DNA of 64,000 bases, taken from contig NZ_JBGCUO010000001.1 of assembly GCF_041102775.1 (NCBI RefSeq), forward strand, positions 2,496,805-2,560,804, written 5' to 3'. The DNA is from Alcanivorax sp. REN37. Lineage in GTDB: Bacteria > Pseudomonadota > Gammaproteobacteria > Pseudomonadales > Alcanivoracaceae. Shown in pieces: positions 62,933 to 64,000 of the stretch (positions within the stretch are counted from its first letter, which is position 1; each line of letters opens with the position of its first letter). Under the pieces are notes generated by a model, which was given only the letters and a program-made list of their open reading frames with translations, had not been told where the DNA came from and made no database searches. The position numbers and the translations under genes are program-made.

Positions 62933-64000
62933 GGTGCTCGGCCTCGTCCGGCAGCACCCATTCCCACAGCGGCACCCACGACACCGACACCGGTTCACCA
63001 CGCTGGTGGTCAAAATCGGGATAGTCTTCGTCGAAGAACTCGCTGGCGAGGATGTCCGGGCCGGCTTCTAGCCGCACCAGCGCATCCAAGGTGCTGCCCT
63101 TGTAGCTGCGCTCCAGCACCCGGCCGGGGAAGCCCGGCGCGCCAGGTGCTTCCAAGCGCATGTCTTCCGGTCGCAGCAACACCTGCACTGGCTGTCCCGG
63201 TACCGCGTCAAAATGAGGCCGGCGCAGGCGACGCGACTGGCCCAGCAGCGCCACCTCAATTTGGCCATCGTCATAGACCGCGGTGATTTCTCCGGGCAAC
63301 AGGTTGGCGTCGCCAACGAAGCGCGCGACGAACAGGCTGGAGGGATGTTCATAGAGCTGACGCGGGGTGCCAAGCTGCTCAATGTGCCCTTGATTCAGCA
63401 CCACCACCCGATCCGACATCGACAGTGCTTCGTCTTGATCGTGGGTGACAAACACAAAGGTGATGCCAAGCTCGCGCTGCAACCGCTTCAGCTCTAACTG
63501 CATGGTTTTGCGCAGTTTGAAGTCCAACGCTGACAGCGGCTCGTCCAGCAGCAGTACGCGTGGACGCTTGACCACCGCGCGGGCAATCGCCACCCGCTGC
63601 TGCTGGCCGCCCGACAACTGGTGCGGCCGCCGTTCGGCGTAATCGGCCAACTGCACCATCTCCAGCGCGTCCATGGCGCGCTGGCGCTGCTCCGCCAGCG
63701 GCCGGCCTTCCATGCGCAGCCCATAGGCCACGTTCTGGAACACCGTCATGTGTGGAAACAGGGCGTAGCTCTGGAACACCGTATTCAGCGGGCGTTGGTT
63801 CGGTGGCAAGGCGCCGATGTCCTCGCCTTCCAGCAAGATGCGCCCAGCATCGGGGCGCTCAAAACCAGCCAACAACCGCAACAGCGTGGTCTTGCCACAA
63901 CCGGACGGCCCTAGCAGCGTGAGAAACTCACCTTGGTGGATATCCAGATCAAAACCGTCCAGCACCGCCTTGCCTGCGAACTGCTTGCACAGCCCTTCAA
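62925..64000 (-). CDS. potA: Polyamine ABC transporter ATPase PotA (5' end beyond window)
   Basis: The frame stays open to the window edge ([20 protein letters not shown]), so the start lies outside. Walker [14 protein letters not shown], signature [15 protein letters not shown], Walker [17 protein letters not shown] and a C-terminal TOBE domain ([26 protein letters not shown]). First of the potABCD genes seen here, energising PotBC. Confidence 0.95.
   Translation of the reverse strand, partial: EGLCKQFAGKAVLDGFDLDIHQGEFLTLLGPSGCGKTTLLRLLAGFERPDAGRILLEGEDIGALPPNQRPLNTVFQSYALFPHMTVFQNVAYGLRMEGRPLAEQRQRAMDALEMVQLADYAERRPHQLSGGQQQRVAIARAVVKRPRVLLLDEPLSALDFKLRKTMQLELKRLQRELGITFVFVTHDQDEALSMSDRVVVLNQGHIEQLGTPRQLYEHPSSLFVARFVGDANLLPGEITAVYDDGQIEVALLGQSRRLRRPHFDAVPGQPVQVLLRPEDMRLEAPGAPGFPGRVLERSYKGSTLDALVRLEAGPDILASEFFDEDYPDFDHQRGEPVSVSWVPLWEWVLPDEAEHRV

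Overview
The window is about 64 kb of a GC-rich gammaproteobacterial chromosome. The gene neighbourhoods (guaBA beside xseA; der-bamB-yfgM-hisS-ispG-rodZ-pilW-rlmN-ndk; sufBCDSATE; potABCD) fit an Alcanivorax-like or other Oceanospirillales/Pseudomonadales organism. That placement rests on gene order and protein style only; no search was run.

Layout. (1) 1-8.3 kb: accessory and housekeeping genes, including a DoxX-like protein, a DsbA-family protein preceded by a tiny signal-peptide ORF, an MFS transporter, a hemerythrin, an AlkA-like glycosylase, an AraC regulator, leuA with a possible leader peptide, and a type II lumazine synthase under an FMN riboswitch. (2) 8.3-16.8 kb: an iron/haem-type signalling cluster of ECF sigma factor, FecR-like anti-sigma factor, TonB receptor with STN domain, and large PKD lipoprotein. 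A Fur-box-like site precedes the sigma gene, and the same ECF-type promoter motif occurs upstream of both the anti-sigma and receptor genes. A divergent lipoprotein gene closes the region. (3) 16.8-32.7 kb: an AT-richer integrated mobile element between a 14-bp direct repeat, with its integrase next to the 3' end of guaA. (4) 32.7-51.6 kb: housekeeping genes, interrupted by a TonB receptor / periplasmic binding protein / hybrid histidine kinase operon. (5) 51.8-58 kb: a complete SUF Fe-S operon with an IscR-type site but no adjacent iscR. (6) 58-64 kb: dacB flanked by two microsatellites, then a potABCD polyamine transporter running off the window.

The mobile element is the most interesting part. 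It carries an origin of transfer closely resembling that of IncP plasmids (RP4), an RSF1010/IncQ-like repA-repC pair with three 21-bp iterons and a row of hairpins, and only three mating-channel genes, trbJ-trbK-trbL. No relaxase, coupling protein or other T4SS gene is present. This suggests a satellite element that is mobilised by IncP-type plasmids and supplies its own VirB5/exclusion/VirB6 subunits, comparable to how SGI1 exploits IncC plasmids. Its cargo includes two defence-like units: a translationally coupled pair of a 37-kDa nucleoid-associated (NA37/YejK-type) protein and a RelA/SpoT-domain nucleotide synthetase directly downstream of the integrase, and a 1104-residue protein with a PLD-like core near the opposite end.

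All functional statements come from reading the sequence and recalling family hallmarks. Start codons were moved from the longest ORF where a ribosome binding site or gene overlap favoured another start.
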